Origin: Chalara sp. BL73
Lineage: Eukaryota; Ascomycota; Leotiomycetes; Helotiales
Direction of reading: 5' to 3'
Assembly (NCBI GenBank): GCA_918026815.1
Contig: CAKJVC010000049.1
Coordinates: forward strand, 372,001 to 436,000
Length of the DNA: 64,000 nt
Part shown: in pieces, positions 12,147 through 23,577 of the stretch
Position numbering within the stretch: position 1 is the first letter of the stretch
Layout of the letters: each line of letters starts with the position of its first letter
The notes under the pieces: generated by a model
What the model was told of the DNA's origin: nothing
Database searches by the model: none
Seen by the model: the letters and a program-made list of their open reading frames with translations, nothing else
Program-made: the position numbers and the translations under genes

Positions 12147-13654
12147 ATGCTGCGATCCTGGTCGCATTATGGGGCAAGAACTTTCAGGTTAACAGGAAGA
12201 CCTGGATTTCGTGCTGCCATACATGCACAAACCATACATCAAGGCAGTGCGCCTCCGTGGCGACCTGCTTCTACATTAGATGAGTGAGTCCCTAGCTTCA
12301 AAGCTTAGGTGGCTTCTGCTAATAAAGCTAGATGGGTTGCTAGAGAAGCAAGGCCTATATCACTACGTCAGCTCATGGTCTTCGGAAGGTCTTTGACGGA
12401 GAATCGACTCATTAGCTCTGCCAATTATGTTAGGACTGAACTCCCAACTAGGTAGGCCACTGAGTTTGAACTATTGCAGATTGCAGAAGATAATATCAAC
12501 AGGTTGGCGCATCGAATCCGAGACATGCAAACCCTACCATATGTTGTAGTCACGAATCCGCATATAAGTCAGGTGTATGAGCTATATTACAAAGCATTCG
12601 AGACGCTACGGCGTGTGCGAGAAATCCAATCACTAGAGGATAATGAGAGGTTTTGCAAGAAGATCAGTCAGACTCTACAAGAGCATTTAACGGTTATTCC
12701 AAAACTTGCAATGGGGGTATTAGAATGCAGAGATCTGATGAAGCCTGAGGATATGGACAAGTTTATGAACACTATACTCCGATCAGTAAGCAACCCCAGT
12801 ATGTTAGAGAACGCATCGCGCGTATCCAAAAGCTGACAGACATCCTAAAGCGAATTTCCAGAAGGGTCATCGCAGAGCAACATTTAGCACTAACGGAAAC
12901 CTTCAACTCGCCATGGCACTTCCCAGACGCCAAACCTCTTGAAGCGGAGTTCGTAGGAGAAGTCTTTCTAAAGTGCAATGCTAAAGAAGTAGTCGAGCGC
13001 ATTGGAAAAGAAGTCCAATCCCTAGCTGTAGCCGCATACGGAGCCTCCACCATTCTACCGGAAATAAAGCTTGAAGGGCATCTCGACGCGACGTTCCCCT
13101 ACATCCTCTCGCACCTGGAGTATATAATCGGCGAGTTGCTGCGAAACTCGATTCAAGCAATAGTAGAGAAGCAAGCTAGGGAAGGTAAGGCAGAGAGGGA
13201 GCCACCACCTATTGAGGTCACGGTCTGTGAAGCGCCACAACATGTTATCATCCGGGTCTCAGACCAAGGAGGCGGTGTTCCACGGGATATCTTGCCCTAC
13301 CTTTGGGCCTTCAGTAAAGGTCCACGCAGCCACCAACGTTTGGAGAATTTGCATCAGGTGCCTAAGATGGCCGCCACTTTACAGGAGGTACGCGTAGGCG
13401 AATTACCTAAAGGCGTTATTACCGCACCACACAGTCCTTTGCACGATAACTCACTCTCTTCATTATCAAGCAGGCCACCCAATTTGAGGTTGGGTATGGG
13501 ATTACCTTTGAGCAGGGTTTATGCAGAGTATTGGGCGGGAGGGTTGGAATTGCATAGTCTAGAGGGGTACGGCGTAGATGCATTTTTGCAGATTTCAAAA
13601 CTGGGGAATAAGAATGAGCAGCTGACAATGCGAGCTAGCATAGATGCAGTGTAG
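12147..13654 (+). CDS. Mitochondrial pyruvate / branched-chain 2-oxoacid dehydrogenase kinase
   Basis: Protein kinase of the GHKL type that phosphorylates and inactivates E1 of a mitochondrial 2-oxoacid dehydrogenase complex. Exons: 12147-12283, about 12332-12451, about 12500-12785 and 12851-13654, all in frame. The N-terminus (MLRSWSHYGARTFRLTGR) looks like a mitochondrial presequence. The regulatory domain has RPISLRQLMVFGRSLTENRL and TRLAHRIRDMQTLPYVVV. The ATP-binding domain has the N-box ELLRNSIQAIVE, the G1 box VSDQGGGVPRD and the GMGLPLSRVYAEYWAGG segment, then LEGYGVDAFLQI. All catalytic boxes are present. An insert of about 60 residues lies between the G1 and G2 boxes. The sequence does not decide between pyruvate and branched-chain substrates. 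It is homologous to yeast Pkp1/Pkp2. Confidence 0.9.
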
Positions 13655-13969
13655 CAGTATATATAAGCATCAGACGATAACAAATCTGCAGTGTTAAATA
13701 TATCTCATAGCCGTACTTAGGCACTTCATATTTCGATGTTCACCTTGTTTTGTTTCAAAATCGAGATACGAATAGTTTCTGCTGTTCATAAAACGTGAAT
13801 TACATGGTAGCTAAAGCTATGGAAGAGTGAAGCTCATGACGAATGTAGAATTATGCCCTTCTGAAATACATCATACCAGAAGGAAGAAGAACCTGCTTGC
13901 AACGACCATTTTATCCTCCCTGAAGACTGCCAAATAGACTCCTGCAGCAAATGGATATCAAAGACAAGC
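13655..13969. other. Convergent 3' spacer
   Basis: About 315 bp between the stop codons of the mitochondrial kinase and CDC12. Nothing else seen. Confidence 0.5.
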
Positions 13970-15275
13970 TTAACGACGCCCGTGGCTGCGAGCAGCGCTG
14001 CTACCCTGCATCTGCTCGAGCTCCTGCTCCAAGGCCTTGATAGCGGCGTGGGTGCTCTCCAGATCCTTATTCAAACGATCACGCTCACTAATAAGCTTCT
14101 GCTCCCATTGTCTGAATCGGTGCTCCTCGATCTTCACCTGCTCCGTAAATCTCTTTCGCAAGCTCTCTTCCTCCTCCTTGAACTTGGGATTGTCGAGCTT
14201 TCGTGGTCTTGCTTCGCCGAATTTGCGAGTCTCCATTTGCTGAGCGCGGTATGCCTCATAATGGGCTTCTTCGGTGGTGTGGATAAGGTCGAGCATGTGT
14301 GTTCTAATCAAGATTGAGCGCAGTTTCTTGAAATCACAGTGATCCTCGTTCTCGACTTCGGCGACACCCCATGAGTATTGACGCCCCTTTACGATGCGGC
14401 CGTCACTTGTCTTAACATCCTTCTCAGAACCGATGACGGCAAAGGGCATGGCTGCCATAAGGCTTCGTGCGTGTTGAGCGGCTTGCTCATCATCCTCCTC
14501 AACTGGTGGGGTATATATCTTGATACCTTGGGCTTCGATGACTGCGCGAATCTGAGTCTTATTAGCATCCTCAGTAAAATTATATATTCCTTCTACGCAC
14601 TCTTTGCTTGTATTTGAGTAAATCAGCCGGGCTAAGAGTATCAGCCTTTGCAACTACTGGAATCAAATTGACTCTAGAGCTCAATCTCTTCATGACCTCA
14701 ATATCCAATGGTTTCAAGGTGTGTCCAGTAGGTCTAATGAAGTACAAACAAGCGTGAACACGGAGATCAATTTTATCGGTACGACGAGGTTGTTGCTCCT
14801 GCAGCATATACGACTCATGCTGATCATCTAAGAATTCGATAATGGGCATCCAAGAATCGCGGTTGTTTACATAGTCTCCAAAACCAGGGGTATCAATAAC
14901 GGTGAGGCGGACTACAGCTGTATTAGCTATGGCCAAAGTTTTCCATTCAACAATGCATACCTTTGAAGAACTTCTCCTCTAACTCTGCCTTCGTAATCTC
15001 AATCTCCACGGTCTTGTCAACCTGCTTTGCGTGTCTTCGCTTATGGTCTGCATAATTCTTGATGGTGGTAGAGAAAAGGGTGTTAATAAACGTCGTCTTT
15101 CCGAGTCCAGATTCACCAGCAACCTATATATGGTCAGCATTTGTCCGTAGGCGCTCAGATATATGCATACCATGATAGTGAAAGCAGCTCCTCTCTTTGC
15201 GACAATCTTATGTCTCTGGTTTGGCAGGTTCGCAATCCCAATTGGGGACGCGCTCTCTGCAGCTGGTGGAGCCAT
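13970..15275 (-). CDS. CDC12: Septin, Cdc12/AspC class
   Basis: GTP-binding septin that assembles into heteromeric filaments at septa, branch points and tips. It starts MAPPAAESASPIGIANLPNQ at 15275, close to yeast Cdc12 PVGISNLPNQ. It has a P-loop GESGLGKTTFINT across an intron at about 15125-15172, the switch motif VIDTPGFGDYVNN, and the septin marker KADTLSPADLLKYKQ. The Cdc12-like body includes AMPFAVIGSEKDV and WGVAEVENEDHCDF. The septin unique element (FRQWEQKLISERDRLN) leads into a C-terminal coiled coil ending ARSHGRR. Introns near 14938-14985 and 14575-14611 (donor GTGCGT, acceptor ACTCAG) restore YKQR-IRAVIEAQG. The LPNQRHKIVAKRG start and the coiled coil separate it from Cdc10-, Cdc3- and Cdc11-type septins. 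Confidence 0.93.
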
Positions 15276-15631
15276 TGTGAGGAGGTTGTTATGTGCTTTG
15301 TGTAGGTCTACTCTTGTGAATATGGGTGTCTTTGCAATCTCGTGAATTGCTACCGATTGAAAATGTAAAGAGTTGAGAAAGAGCTTTGTTTAGTACTCAG
15401 TTTCTCAAATCTAAATTTCCCTTTCCCCTGAGACGACAATTCAGGTCTGGGGTTCTTGCCAAGTCTATGCTAGTCTGTTTTAGTATGTGTGGATCCGGAA
15501 TAACGTTGATTCGGAGCCGCTGATTGCGATAAGAAAAAAATATATAGTCGAGGCTGGAGGAGAGCTGGTAATCGGGAGATGAACTTGCGACACTTCAATT
15601 GAAAGATGTATAACCCCCTGTGACAGTTATC
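15276..15631. promoter_or_regulatory. Divergent promoter region between CDC12 and PWP2
   Basis: 356 bp between the two start codons; both promoters must be here. An AT-rich stretch (GATAAGAAAAAAATATATAG) lies about 110 bp before the PWP2 ATG. No site was assigned with confidence. Confidence 0.45.
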
Positions 15632-18428
15632 ATGAAGACGGAATTCAAGGTACATACATCATTTACTAATTCTGAAAGAACTTTGGACACCTCTAACATA
15701 GAGCTTAGTTTTCTAACCTGCTAGGGACCGTATATAGCCAAGGAAACCTGCTCTTCAGTCCCGATGGGACATGTTTGTTTTCTCCAGTCGGAAATCGTGT
15801 AACGATTTTTGATTTGGTAAAGTATGCTTGAGCAAGGTTCTTCCCAAAGTAAACGACTAAGGAAGTTCTAGTAATACATCTCATACACTACCATTTGCAC
15901 ATCGAAAAAATATAGCACGCTTAGGCATCACTCCGCGGGGTAATCTACTTCTCTCAGTTGATGAAGACGGTCATGCCATATTGACGAACATACTAAAAAA
16001 GCTTCCTCTACACCATTTCCGATTTAAGGACAAAGTTTCGACTCTTGCATTTTCACCTTCTGGCCGACATTTTGCTGTTGGGGTAGGTCGGCATATCGAG
16101 GTATGGCATACACCGTCAACGCCAGATCAGAATGTGGATGGAGAACTAGAGTTTGCCCCATTCGTGCGACATAGAGTGTACACTGGTCATTATGATATCG
16201 TCTCGAGCTTGGAATGGTCGAGCGATTCACGATTCTTCTTGAGCGGAGCCAAGGATTTAACCGCCAAAATATGGAGCCTAGATCCAGAAGAGGGCTTTCA
16301 ACCTACAACATTGGCAGGGCATAAAGACGATGTCGTAGGAGCCTATTTCACCAAGGATCAAGAAAATATATATACAATAAGTAAAGATGGGGCCGCTTTT
16401 CGGTGGGAGTACATGAATAATCCGAATGCTCCTGAGCTAGACGAGAATGAGGAGATGGAAGACTTCAATAATGATACCCATATGCAGTGGAGAATAGCGG
16501 AAAGGCACTACTTCCTGCAAAGCAATGCAAAAGTGAAATGTGCAGCATACCATCCTGATACGAATATACTAGTGGCTGGCTTCTCGAATGGTGTGTTTGG
16601 TCTATACGACATGCCGGATTTCAACATGGTTCACACCCTCAGTATATCACAGAACGATATTGATTTTGTAACGATTAACAAGACTGGTGAGTGGTTATCA
16701 TTTGGCGCTTCGAAACTTGGGCAGCTGTTGGTTTGGGAATGGCAGTCCGAATCGTATGTTCTGAAACAGCAGGGGCATTTTGACTCTATGAACGCATTGG
16801 TATATACGCCTGACGGACAGCGAGTCATCACGGTCGCTGATGACGGAAAGATCAAAGTATGGGATATAAAGTCGGGATTTTGCATAGTAACTTTCACGGA
16901 ACATACAAGTGGAATCACAGCATGCGAGTTTACCAAAAAGGGTAATGTACTGTTCACGTCAAGTCTTGATGGCTCGATCAGAGCGTGGGACTTGGTCCGT
17001 TATAGAAATTTTCGCACATTCACAGCACCGACACGACTCTCGTTTTCATGTCTGGCGGTCGATCCCAGTGGTGAAGTAATCTGTGCTGGATCTGTGGACT
17101 CCTTTGATATCCATACCTGGTCAGTCCAAAATGGACAATTACTCGATAGATTAGCAGGGCATGAAGGCCCTGTGTCATCTCTGGCATTCGCTCCTGATGG
17201 AAGTGTTCTCTTGAGTGGAAGCTGGGATCACACAGTAAGGATATGGAACATTTTCGACCGGACGCAGACCAGCGAACCTCTCCAACTTCAGGCTGATGTC
17301 CTTGACCTTGCCCTTCGGCCAGACTCAAAACAGCTCGCGGTTTCGACGCTCGATGGGCAGTTGACATTCTGGTCTGTGTCTGATGCACAGCAACAATCTG
17401 GAGTTGATGGTCGGAGAGATGTATCTGGTGGCCGCAAAATTACAGACCGGAGGACAGCCGCAAACGCTTCTGGGACCAAGAGCTTTACTACCATCAGATA
17501 CAGTGCGGACGGAAGCTGTGTCTTAGCAGGCGGCAACAGCAAATATATCTGTCTGTACTCCGTCTCCTCACTTGTACTCCTCAAAAAGTTCACTGTCAGC
17601 ATAAATCTATCATTGTCAGGAACGCAAGAGTTCCTAAACAGCAAGCTTTTGACCGAGGCCGGCCCAGAAGGCATGTTCGATGATCGAGGCGAGGCCTCAG
17701 ATCTAGAAGACCGTCTGGACAACTCATTACCTGGTTCAAAGCGAGGCGGTGATCCATCTGTCCGAAAACGAGTCCCAGAAGTACGAGTAACAAGCGTAGC
17801 ATTCTCGCCCACTGGAAGATCGTTCTGCGCTGCATCGACAGAAGGACTATTAATATACAGCTTAGATACAACGCTAGCATTCGATCCAGTCGATCTCGAC
17901 ATAGAAATCACTCCAGCATCCACGCTCCAAGTTCTAGAACAAGAGCAAGATTACCTCAAAGCTCTCGTGATGGCATTTCGACTCAACGAAGCGTCTTTGC
18001 TCCGCCGCATTTTCGAGGGCATTCCGCATGGAAACATAAGTCTTGTCGTCTCCGGCCTTCCAGTCGTCTATCTCCCTCGCCTACTTCGATTCGTAGCCAT
18101 CCAAACCGAGTCTTCACCACACCTAGAGTTCTGTCTCTTGTGGATAAAAGCCATTCTCGAGTCGCATGGGACATGGGTCAGTGAGAACAGAGGAACAATG
18201 GAAGCTGAGCTCAGAACTGTAAATAGAGCTGTCACGAAGATCAAGGAGGAGTTGAGGAGGTTGGCTGAGGAAAATGTGTATACGATTGATTATTTGCTTG
18301 GGCAGCCTGCAACTGAGGAAACTGGTTTTTCGGATGGGCAAAAAACGCTTGCTAATGGGGAGGCGAAAATTGTGGATATTGATATGGATGAAGACGGTGA
18401 GGATGGTTGGATCGGATTAGAGGACTAA
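15632..18428 (+). CDS. PWP2: U3 snoRNP/SSU processome WD40 protein PWP2 (UTP1)
   Basis: Core subunit of the UTP-B complex of the small-subunit processome, needed for early 18S rRNA processing in the nucleolus. The first exon has only six codons (15632-15649, MKTEFK). The second (about 15710-15814) gives FSNLLGTVYSQGNLLFSPDG and ends at VTIFDLVN with donor GTATGC. The third begins near 15873 (NTSHTLPFAHRKNIARLG) and runs to 18428. Two WD40 propellers follow, with typical blades FAPFVRHRVYTGH, TAKIWSLD, KIKVWDIKSG, LAGHEGPVSSLAFAPDGS and GSWDHTVRIWNIFD. After them come a linker (about 550-640) and the C-terminal Utp12-type helical domain with DYLKALVMAFRLNEASLL. The tail is acidic (DIDMDEDGEDGW). 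Start and gene structure agree with Pwp2 from other fungi. Confidence 0.95.
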
Positions 18429-18898
18429 TTGATGATCATCTTCCTGTTCTGGTTCCCGCAATCTGCTAACGGTGATGACAAATATCCATCTTTGGCATGT
18501 ATTGATGCAAATAGCTCTCTTATCGCGTGTAGATGCTTGCAGCCACGCTCGGAATACGCAGCACAATTATGGACTCGTTCCTTGCTTATTACTGGTAGAT
18601 ATCCTCTTCGTGACGACACTTCAAGACGTTCATAACCTGGGGTAGTGTAAGGTGGTAGTGAACAACCATGGCTAGCATCATAGTCTTATGCTTATACAGG
18701 AGATCTGCCCTGTAGGGTTAGGGTTACGTTTGGAACTGGGTTAACTTTTATTACACAGTGGAAAGAACTACCAGGGATTTCACTTCCAAAACTGAAGGGC
18801 AAAAGAATATGCATACATAAATCCATAAAATACTGTTTCAGAAACCACCATTGCTCAAATAAATACTTCTCCCATGATAGCACAGTCCAATAAAGCAA
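18429..18898. other. Convergent 3' spacer with a short telomere-like repeat
   Basis: 470 bp between PWP2 and the questin-oxidase-like gene. It contains TAGGGTTAGGGTTA at 18713-18726, a two-unit telobox-like sequence. No gene. Confidence 0.5.
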
Positions 18899-20553
18899 CT
18901 ATAGCTTACCCTTCCTTGGCCTGTCCCCAAAATCTCTCCATGCCTCCTCAAACCCTGCGCTCCTAACCCACTTCGCACCACTATCCTCCACGCTATCAAC
19001 TATCATATTGCCTACTTTCTCCCACATAAAACCCTTGATTCTCGCCCATTCTTCCGCATCATAATTCCCATCCCTCATCATTTTTTCAGCGAAAGCCACT
19101 GTACGAGCTAGTTTAATTGCATGCCCGTCGTCATTGAATTCGAAGAGCCGGTTGAACAGCCCGGGCCATTCTGCGTCTCCTGCTTCAAGCAGTTTAGGTA
19201 CATATGTTGCTACTTCTTCAGGATGGAGAGCAGGAGAACGACGGGATGCGTAGAGTGCGAGGTCCATCTATCTCAGATCAGTTCCTGGATTGGAGAGAGG
19301 CTATTTCGTGTCCTCGTTATGTGGAAGATTAGATTTAGGAGGGGATTTCATGGGAAGGATAACTTACGTATACTTTGAACTTCAAAAGTCGAATCTTAGA
19401 TTCAGTTGAAAGCCAAGATTGCGTGTTGAAGGTTGGGAAGAAGATACTGCAGTTCACACAATGCATGAGAAAGAAGTCGAATTTGACCTTTCCCATCCCG
19501 TGTTAGCTTATGTCCTCTAAATGAAAGTAGGAATAGACTGTAACATGCCTGTTTTGGCGGCCTCTGCGCACATACAGTGAACCAAATACTGCTTGCAATC
19601 ATCTCCGCCGTCTTCTTCTCTAGTTCCCCTTCTTCAACTGTCCACTGCTTCGCATACCTAATCATTTCGTCCGGCGCTCTTTTCAAGGTCCCATCGCGGA
19701 CCTTATTTCCATCGTCCCATTCCACTGCATTCGTCAATTTCTTGTCTGCATGGATTTCGTCGATGAGGTTGGGAACAGTCTTCGAATTTGGGGAAACGGA
19801 GGCAGCGGCAGCTTCGACCGCGTGGAGGTAGAGAGAGACCCAATTATCATGCACCGCTGCTTGGGCGAGGGCTTCGGCGATGATGGCGGGCTGCTTGAAT
19901 TCGATGCCGAATCCGAGGTGGATTAAGGGATGAAGAAATCCTTTTATATTTTGTCAGTATATATAATGCTAGAGCACATCAAGGAACCACACCAGCAAAC
20001 AGTCTCGTCAACAGATCTTCGGCTTGCTCACTGCGGGAGAAGAGATATTCATTCAACACATTCTCCCAACCTTTCCTGTCCATCTCATTCTGCCAGAAAA
20101 CGAGAAAATCTGGGTAGTGTTTTCCCTTCCCAAGATATTTCTTATAGAGTTCCGGCTTGCTCATCTCCTCGACGACTTTCTCATTTGCCGGGTCGAGCTT
20201 GCGTTGGTAAGAGACATTGTCCCTATAACCTTTCTCGATGGCTGATGCTGGGGCACCGACGCCGTATAGACTCAGCACATGATGGACGATGTGGTTGTGG
20301 AAGCCACTGTTGTTAAAGAACACGTGATGGTTCTGTTTATATCAGGGAATAAAGGTAAAAATGACCTGGAAACATACGGTATGGTTGTCCTGGAGAAGCT
20401 CAGAGGTCTTTGCTGCCGTCTCCGTGGATTGAGGTTTGACCTTGAAGATGCCAATATCCTCAACGTCCAGATGGATCTTCGTACTATAAGTCTTGTTAGT
20501 ATAACAATTGTAGACGTGCATTATATATGATACTCTACTTACGGAGCTGCCAT
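18899..20553 (-). CDS. Questin oxidase-like protein (DUF4243 family)
   Basis: Belongs to the family of GedK/AflY-type Baeyer-Villiger-like oxidases that open anthraquinone-derived rings in fungal polyketide pathways. Exons: a short one at 20553 (MAAP, donor GTAAGT); TKIHLDVEDIGIFKVKPQ...LLQDNHT; FFNNSGFHNHIVHHVLSLYG...PDFLVFWQNEM; FGIEFKQPAIIAEALAQAAVHDNWVSLY (given here in parts: FGIEFKQPAI, EALAQAAVHDNW); KFDFFLMHCVNCSIFFPTF; and DLALYASRRSPALHPEEV to the stop at 18899. The paired His motif FHNHIVHHVLSLYGVGAP and the FxMHxVN motif are family hallmarks. No polyketide synthase or other pathway gene lies nearby, so a role in secondary metabolism is not supported by context. Confidence 0.8.
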
Positions 20554-21572
20554 TGCAGTAGATTCTGCAGGGGTATCTCGCCACTTTTGGAAGCTTGACA
20601 CTGTCACTAGCGACTTCCTTTGGAATAATGGTCTAAGATGTGATAGCTTCTCATTCATCGAACTACGACTGCAAGTTCTCAAAATCATGAGCATAATATG
20701 CAGCACAAATATCGCCCGACTTTTCTACTTTGATATATTGGAAGGAAGAACGTGATTGGATGACGTAGGGCACGCAGGATTGGTTCCCCGCATTACCAAC
20801 AGACCAGTTGGAATGTCTCACTAAAAAAGATCAATTCGGCCTTCGGTGCTGGCCTAGAGCATCCTACTGGGCGAAAGAAAGTATATAGACGAGATTATTA
20901 CCAATATCAACTGAAAGAGTGCTTACGCAGAGTAGTAGTCCGGCGGAGCCGCTTGTCAGATATACAAAATCTGGACCACGGCTTACCAAGCAGAAAGAGC
21001 ACATGCTCAGTAGCGCAGGTACAGTATTGAGGGATCAAACAAAGCACGATTGGGAATCAAGAGTTGTCTAGACGTCCATACACTAACAACTAAAGAACGA
21101 TTCTGTTCAACTAACCTAGAACAGATTCGATGTAGCAAAGGTACACAAGCGTTGGCGTACCCCCTCATTCGTCCACGCGCAGGAGAGCAAAGCCAGCAAT
21201 CGTTGATTTGTTGCACATCTGCGGCACATGCAATTGCTCGAATAGCATGTCGTATTCTCATCTTTGGGAAAATGCAGATGATAGATATCTCGGGGGGTAA
21301 TCCAAGGACTCTGCTTGCTGGCCCCGTCCCGTATCCCGCCTGCCCCAGCCACATCGGCAAGTGGGGTCCAGCTTGGCACTGACTGGAGGCTAAGCTCCCA
21401 TTGGCCGCCGGACGGTTTATCATACAACGTCATTCGAGTTGACGTCGATTCAAGAACCCCCCCCCCCCCCCTGGATGAGCCTGGTGCCCAAACTTCTTCG
21501 CCCCAATGTATAGTATTTGTGTTTCTTTTCCTTATATCTGGATTCTATAGATTATCCTCCAGCTGCATCACA
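20554..21572. other. Divergent intergenic region with a 15-base C run
   Basis: About 1 kb between the questin-oxidase-like and PhoD-like genes, both starting here. Holds a run of 15 C at 21457-21471, about 100 bp before the PhoD-like start. No gene supported, although several short frames are open on both strands. Confidence 0.5.
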
Positions 21573-23577
21573 ATGGCAACTCTGCAGGATCAGGTGGCCG
21601 CTGGAAGCTCTATCCTGCTGCGTATAGCCACATATATCTTCTTGAGATGGATACCTGGACATGTCAGTAGTAGCCTCTCAGAGTGAAAGTATTACCAATT
21701 GACAGTAATAAGCATTTCCCACCAATCATCTGGACCTTGGCCGGAATATACTTACCATCCTTCATCACGAGCTTCCTAACACAAGCGCAATACGAATTAT
21801 TGGGAGATGATATCAACGTTACAATCACGGAGAAGGAAGTCGAAGATAGCCCTCCCGATTTTGCTTCTACGGCAGCGCACTCTTACAATCTACGCGGCGC
21901 AGACAAGTCAACACATACAGAAGAAGAGGTTGAGATTGAGGAAACTGTTCTCTTGGAGGAGCGATCTGCGAAGCCATGGAGGACATTATTGACCGGCATG
22001 CCAAGCCCCACATCGTCTTTGCTGTCTTTAGCGACTCTCTTGATTAATCTGGGCCTTATTTTGGCTACCACTGACCTAGTATATCGCGCAAAAACGCTCC
22101 ATCCCAGCCATGACTTGTCTTTCGCGCGATTGGGCTATGTTGGAACGTCAGAGGCAAGGCTGTTAGTAAGAGAACCACATCCTTCACAACTACCGATTGA
22201 AGTTTTCTACCGAGTGGTGACTCCTGGCGCTTTAAATGAAGACCCATTTTGGCAGCCTGCAGGTTCAATACCCTCCCTAGGCAATGACACAGACTTTACC
22301 GGAGTGGTCAATATTCCACTACCAAATTACCCAGATAGGCAATACCAATGGAAGACTTCCAACAATCATACTGGCTTCTTCACTGTCCCACCACGGCCGG
22401 GTGTGGTGCCAAAGAACGGCTTCACCTTTCTTACCACTAGTTGCATTAAGCCAAGATTCCCATATAATCCACTTAAGCATGCTTTAAGCATTCCAGGTTT
22501 TCAACATTTAGCGAGGGTCATCAACACCATACCTATAAGTGCACAGTTTATGCTATTTCTCGGAGACTTCATATACATAGATGTTCCAAGGCGATTTGGT
22601 ACGACCACAGAAGACTATCGACGAGAATATCGTCAAGTCTACGCCTCTCCTGATTGGCCATCTGTTGGTCAGAACTTGAGCTGGATTCACGTTCTAGATG
22701 ACCATGAAATAGCAAATGACTGGGACAAGAGTATAGAAGGTGTATATGACGCCGCTGTGGATCCGTGGCACCATTATCAAACGGCAGTAAACCCTCCACG
22801 ATCCCGCCAAGCGGGATCACTCCATGCAGTCCGCCAAAATGCTACTTACTTCGAGTTTACACAAGGTCCGGCATCATTCTTCATGATGGATACGCGGACC
22901 TATCGTGATCCCTCTGGCTCGGTTTCGAGGAATGCTCTTCATACAAGCAATACCTCGAAATCCATGCTTGGCGCGGAACAGCTCGCTGACCTTCTAGCAT
23001 TCTTGAAACGCCCAGAACCCAAAGGTGTGAAGTGGAAGATTGTCGCCTCCAGCATTCCGTTCACCAAGAACTGGCGAGTCAATAGTCTTGACACATGGGC
23101 TGGATATCTTGGCGAGCGGCAGACAATCCTTGAGGCAATGTGGGACGTTGGTGCGCGTGGTGGCGTTGGCGTTGTCGTTCTGTCAGGCGATAGGCATGAA
23201 TTTGCTGCTACCGCATTTCCGCCACCTGTTGGGAGTAGATGGCCTGTCAGCGCTACAGTAAATGAATTCTCAACAAGCCCATTGAGCCAGTTCTACTTGC
23301 CTGTGCCAACATATAAGCAAACTGATGACGAGGATGTCATGGTAAAGTAAGTTTTGTCACTGTAAAACGATATGCAATTGAGAAACTTATTTCTTACAGA
23401 TATATACCAAAAGGCAACTCAAAGGTTGGTGCCATCACCATTGAAGATGCAGCAAGCGATCAGAGCATTCTAAAATTTAGGTTATTTGTTGACGGTGTCG
23501 AAACATGGTCGTCCATAATACTATCCCCACCTGTCGCTACTGGGAGCCGAAGGAGCAAGGATGCTCTTTGGGGCTAG
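21573..23577 (+). CDS. Membrane-anchored PhoD-like alkaline phosphatase
   Basis: Metallophosphoesterase of the PhoD type; the substrate is unknown. Exon 1 (from the ATG at 21573) encodes MATLQDQVAAGSSILLRIAT and a hydrophobic segment ending IPGH. The intron GTCAGT...AATAAG then joins HFPPIIWTLAGIYLPSF; an AAG acceptor is the only one that keeps the frame. A second hydrophobic segment is LLSLATLLINLGLILAT (about residue 145). The catalytic domain has FLGDFIYID, HVLDDHEIANDWD, FMMDTRTYRDP and VVLSGDRHEFAA, the metal-binding motifs of PhoD. The last exon starts after an intron (GTAAGT...TTACAG, about 23348-23400) and gives YIPKGNSKVGAITIE, ending SKDALWG before the TAG at 23575-23577. The predicted topology places the enzyme in an endomembrane or outside the cell. 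Confidence 0.88.

Noticed and set aside
17288..17923. Minus-strand 211-codon frame
   Set aside because: Lies antisense within PWP2 coding sequence; an artefact of codon composition.
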